From NCBI GenBank assembly GCA_007120485.1, contig SKNP01000182.1, positions 1 through 7,803 of the forward strand: DNA of 7,803 bases, given 5' to 3'. Source of the stretch: Nitriliruptoraceae bacterium (GTDB lineage: Bacteria; Actinomycetota; Nitriliruptoria; Nitriliruptorales; Nitriliruptoraceae). The notes under the pieces were generated by a model. That model made no database searches. It had not been told where the DNA came from and saw nothing but the letters and a program-made list of their open reading frames with translations. Position numbers and translations under genes: made by a program. Positions 6,442 to 7,803 of the stretch are shown here, one piece after another (position 1 is the first letter of the stretch; each line of letters starts with the position of its first letter).

Positions 6442-7578
6442 ATGACCAACCACCCGCACCCGTCTGACGAGCCGGCAACGCCCGCCGTCCGGTCGATGTT
6501 GTGGCGGTTGCGCGCCCGGCTGGTGACGCCACCAGCCGAAGATCGTGCGGCTGCCGACCTCGACCGGATCCTGCATGCCGCCCGGGCGCACGCGCACGAC
6601 GAACCGTCGGTGGGTGGCGCGACGCAGGGCGCGGACGCACGGTCGGACCAGCACGTCCAGGCAGGCGACGACACCTCGTCGGTCACCCCGATCGGTGCTG
6701 CGCCGAGCCGCCGCCACGCCGCGGTGGCGATGGTCGGTCGGGTCGCCGCAGCCGCGGTGCTCGTGGCTGCGGTCGGCGGCGGCATCGCGACGGCCCGCGA
6801 CGGGCAGTTCACGATCGACGCGCTGTTCGGTCGCAGCGGCGAGCCGGTCCCCGAGGACGACGGCCTGGCCATCGACGATCCGATCGAGATCGAAGGCGAC
6901 CAGGACGGCGAGGTGGCACCGCCGGACCTCGATGATGCCGACGCGGAACGCGATGAGCGGCGCCCGCCGGGGCTGGACGAACTCGACCTCGACGATCCGG
7001 ACGACCTCGTCGACGAACCGGAACCTGAGCCGGAACCCGAGGGTTCGACGGGCGACGGGTCCGACACGGCCGAGGGATCCGGCGGCTCGAGCAGCGACAG
7101 CGGGTCGTCCACCGGGGAGTCGTCGGGTAGCACCGGATCGTCCGGCGGCGATGGGTCGACCGGCAACGGCGGGTCGTCCGGTGACGGCTCGAACGGCTCC
7201 TCCAACGGTTCGTCCGACGACGGCTCGGAGGACGGCACCTCGGGTGATGGCAGCAACGGTGGCGAGGAACAGCCAGCCGACGACGGCGACGTCATCGCCG
7301 CCCCACCCAGTGACTTGGATGGGTTCGGTGGCCCCAAGCCCTGCCCGGAGGACGTCTCCCTCGATGACTGCCTGCGCGACCGGGACGGTGAGGGCGACGG
7401 GTCCGAGGAGGACGACGGCTCCGACGGCTCCGACGGCTCCAACGGCGACGACGGCGACCAGGACGACACCGACGAGGACGACACCGACGACGGTGAGGAC
7501 TCGGACGGCGACGACGGTGACGGTGACGACGAGACGTCCGAGAAGGACGACCTGAAGTCGCGTCGCGGCGGCAACTGA
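6442..7578 (+). CDS. Single-span membrane protein with long acidic Asp/Ser/Gly tail; possible sigma-factor partner
   Basis: The product has 378 residues and matches no family I recognise. Residues 1-91 are polar and include a short helix-like stretch (LDRILHAARAHA, 40-51). Residues about 93-116 form an Ala/Val/Gly transmembrane segment preceded by SRRH, so the N-terminus is probably cytoplasmic and the C-terminus outside. Residues 132-200 are acidic and end in EPEPEPEPE. Residues 201-275 are low-complexity Ser/Gly/Asp. A short ordered-looking island at 290-313 holds two cysteines (C301, C310) that could form a disulfide. Residues 315-370 are almost pure Asp/Gly/Ser/Glu, with a basic KSRRGG end. 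Two NGS tripeptides occur at 251 and 255. A cytoplasmic segment plus one span is the layout of many membrane anti-sigma factors, and the sigma gene ends at 154 on the same strand, but no zinc-finger (HxxxCxxC) motif is present. The function is unknown; the tail is likely disordered and cation-binding. Confidence 0.82.
   Translation: MTNHPHPSDEPATPAVRSMLWRLRARLVTPPAEDRAAADLDRILHAARAHAHDEPSVGGATQGADARSDQHVQAGDDTSSVTPIGAAPSRRHAAVAMVGRVAAAAVLVAAVGGGIATARDGQFTIDALFGRSGEPVPEDDGLAIDDPIEIEGDQDGEVAPPDLDDADAERDERRPPGLDELDLDDPDDLVDEPEPEPEPEGSTGDGSDTAEGSGGSSSDSGSSTGESSGSTGSSGGDGSTGNGGSSGDGSNGSSNGSSDDGSEDGTSGDGSNGGEEQPADDGDVIAAPPSDLDGFGGPKPCPEDVSLDDCLRDRDGEGDGSEEDDGSDGSDGSNGDDGDQDDTDEDDTDDGEDSDGDDGDGDDETSEKDDLKSRRGGN
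7414..7440 (+). repeat. Three perfect tandem copies of a 9-base coding repeat
   Basis: GACGGCTCC occurs three times head to tail (7414, 7423, 7432), encoding DGS x3 at residues 325-333 of the acidic-tail protein. The nucleotide-level identity points to recent slippage or expansion. Confidence 0.85.
7462..7490 (+). repeat. Two tandem 15-base units in the acidic tail
   Basis: GACGACACCGACGA is present at 7462-7475 and 7477-7490, a 15-base period encoding DDTDE and DDTDD. It adds to the evidence that the tail grows by short in-frame duplications. Confidence 0.8.
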
Positions 7579-7579
7579 C

Positions 7580-7803
7580 CTGGGTCGCCTGCTCGCACTT
7601 CTTGGTCGGCTGCGCTCGCCGCCGCGGCAGGTCCGCGGCGTCCTGCTGCTGGTGGCCACCGTCGCGACCGCGATCGCGGCGGTGTTCGCCGTCGATGCGC
7701 TCGACCTCGACGTCCAACAGCTGCGGCTCGGCCCGCTGCTCGTGGCCGCGGTGGTCATCACCCCGCTGACGGTGGTGTTCAACGCGGCCGAGTTGCGTGC
7801 GAC
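7580..7803 (+). CDS. Hydrophobic membrane protein, N-terminal part; possibly flippase-like (3' truncated by window)
   Basis: Seventy-four codons are visible and run off the right edge. A basic segment (LRSPPRQVRG) is followed by a first hydrophobic span (VLLLVATVATAIAAVFAV), a short polar loop (DALDLDVQQL) and a second span (GPLLVAAVVITPLTVVF) ending in NAAELRA. Two spans separated by an acidic loop, then NAxExR, recall lysylphosphatidylglycerol-synthase TM/UPF0104 flippase-like proteins of polysaccharide clusters; this is a weak family guess. The frame is open only from 7556 (TGA at 7553-7555) and has no ATG, GTG or TTG before GTG 7652, which lies inside the first span. CTG 7580, one base after the upstream stop, is taken as a provisional start with probable translational coupling. 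No clear Shine-Dalgarno is seen. Confidence 0.5.
   Translation, partial: MGRLLALLGRLRSPPRQVRGVLLLVATVATAIAAVFAVDALDLDVQQLRLGPLLVAAVVITPLTVVFNAAELRA

Noticed and set aside
6237..7782. Two long minus-strand open frames (about 450 codons each), one Ser/Pro-rich, one Val/Arg-rich
   Set aside because: Both are reverse-complement readings of the GAC/GGC/TCC repeats of the acidic-tail gene. The plus-strand frame has a start with adjacent GAGGAG, a transmembrane span and sensible composition.

Overview
The window is GC-rich (about 70% by eye). It has strong G/C bias at third codon positions, GTG/TTG-tolerant starts and an ECF sigma factor next to long acidic and Arg-rich proteins. This fits a high-GC actinobacterium, possibly a deep-branching or halotolerant lineage; that placement is an inference, because no rRNA or marker gene is present. 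Long open frames antisense to the real genes are a by-product of this base composition.

Layout. (1) 2-154, plus strand: the last 50 residues of an ECF-type sigma factor (region 4 helix-turn-helix). (2) 155-238: a short convergent intergenic gap with a small stem-loop. (3) 239-6162, minus strand: a compact three-gene surface-glycan operon. In transcription order it encodes a GT4-GT2 double glycosyltransferase (4228-6162), a 1070-residue methyltransferase / coiled-coil / GT2 / GT4 fusion (1006-4218), and a small SAM-dependent methyltransferase (239-1009). The genes are 9 bases apart and then overlap by a TTGA. (4) 6163-6441: a divergent intergenic region with three perfect inverted repeats but no convincing consensus promoter. 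(5) 6442-7578, plus strand: a single-span membrane protein with a roughly 250-residue Asp/Ser/Gly-rich acidic tail. (6) 7580 to the window end, plus strand: the start of a hydrophobic membrane protein, perhaps a flippase-like (lysylphosphatidylglycerol-synthase TM family) protein, with no ATG/GTG/TTG at the expected start.

How it may work together. The minus-strand operon carries four glycosyltransferase domains and two methyltransferase domains on only three polypeptides, as expected for cytoplasmic assembly and methyl-capping of a repeating surface polysaccharide or S-layer/protein-linked glycan. The methyltransferase joined to transferases through a long coiled coil resembles in principle the WbdD/WbdA O-antigen chain-length system, but with the parts fused in one chain and no kinase domain visible. 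The plus-strand genes on both sides (sigma factor; membrane protein with N-terminal cytoplasmic segment) look like the two halves of a sigma factor/membrane-partner pair split by the antiparallel glycan cassette. That is the most notable architectural hypothesis here and it is unproven. No mobile element, CRISPR array, tRNA or rRNA was seen.
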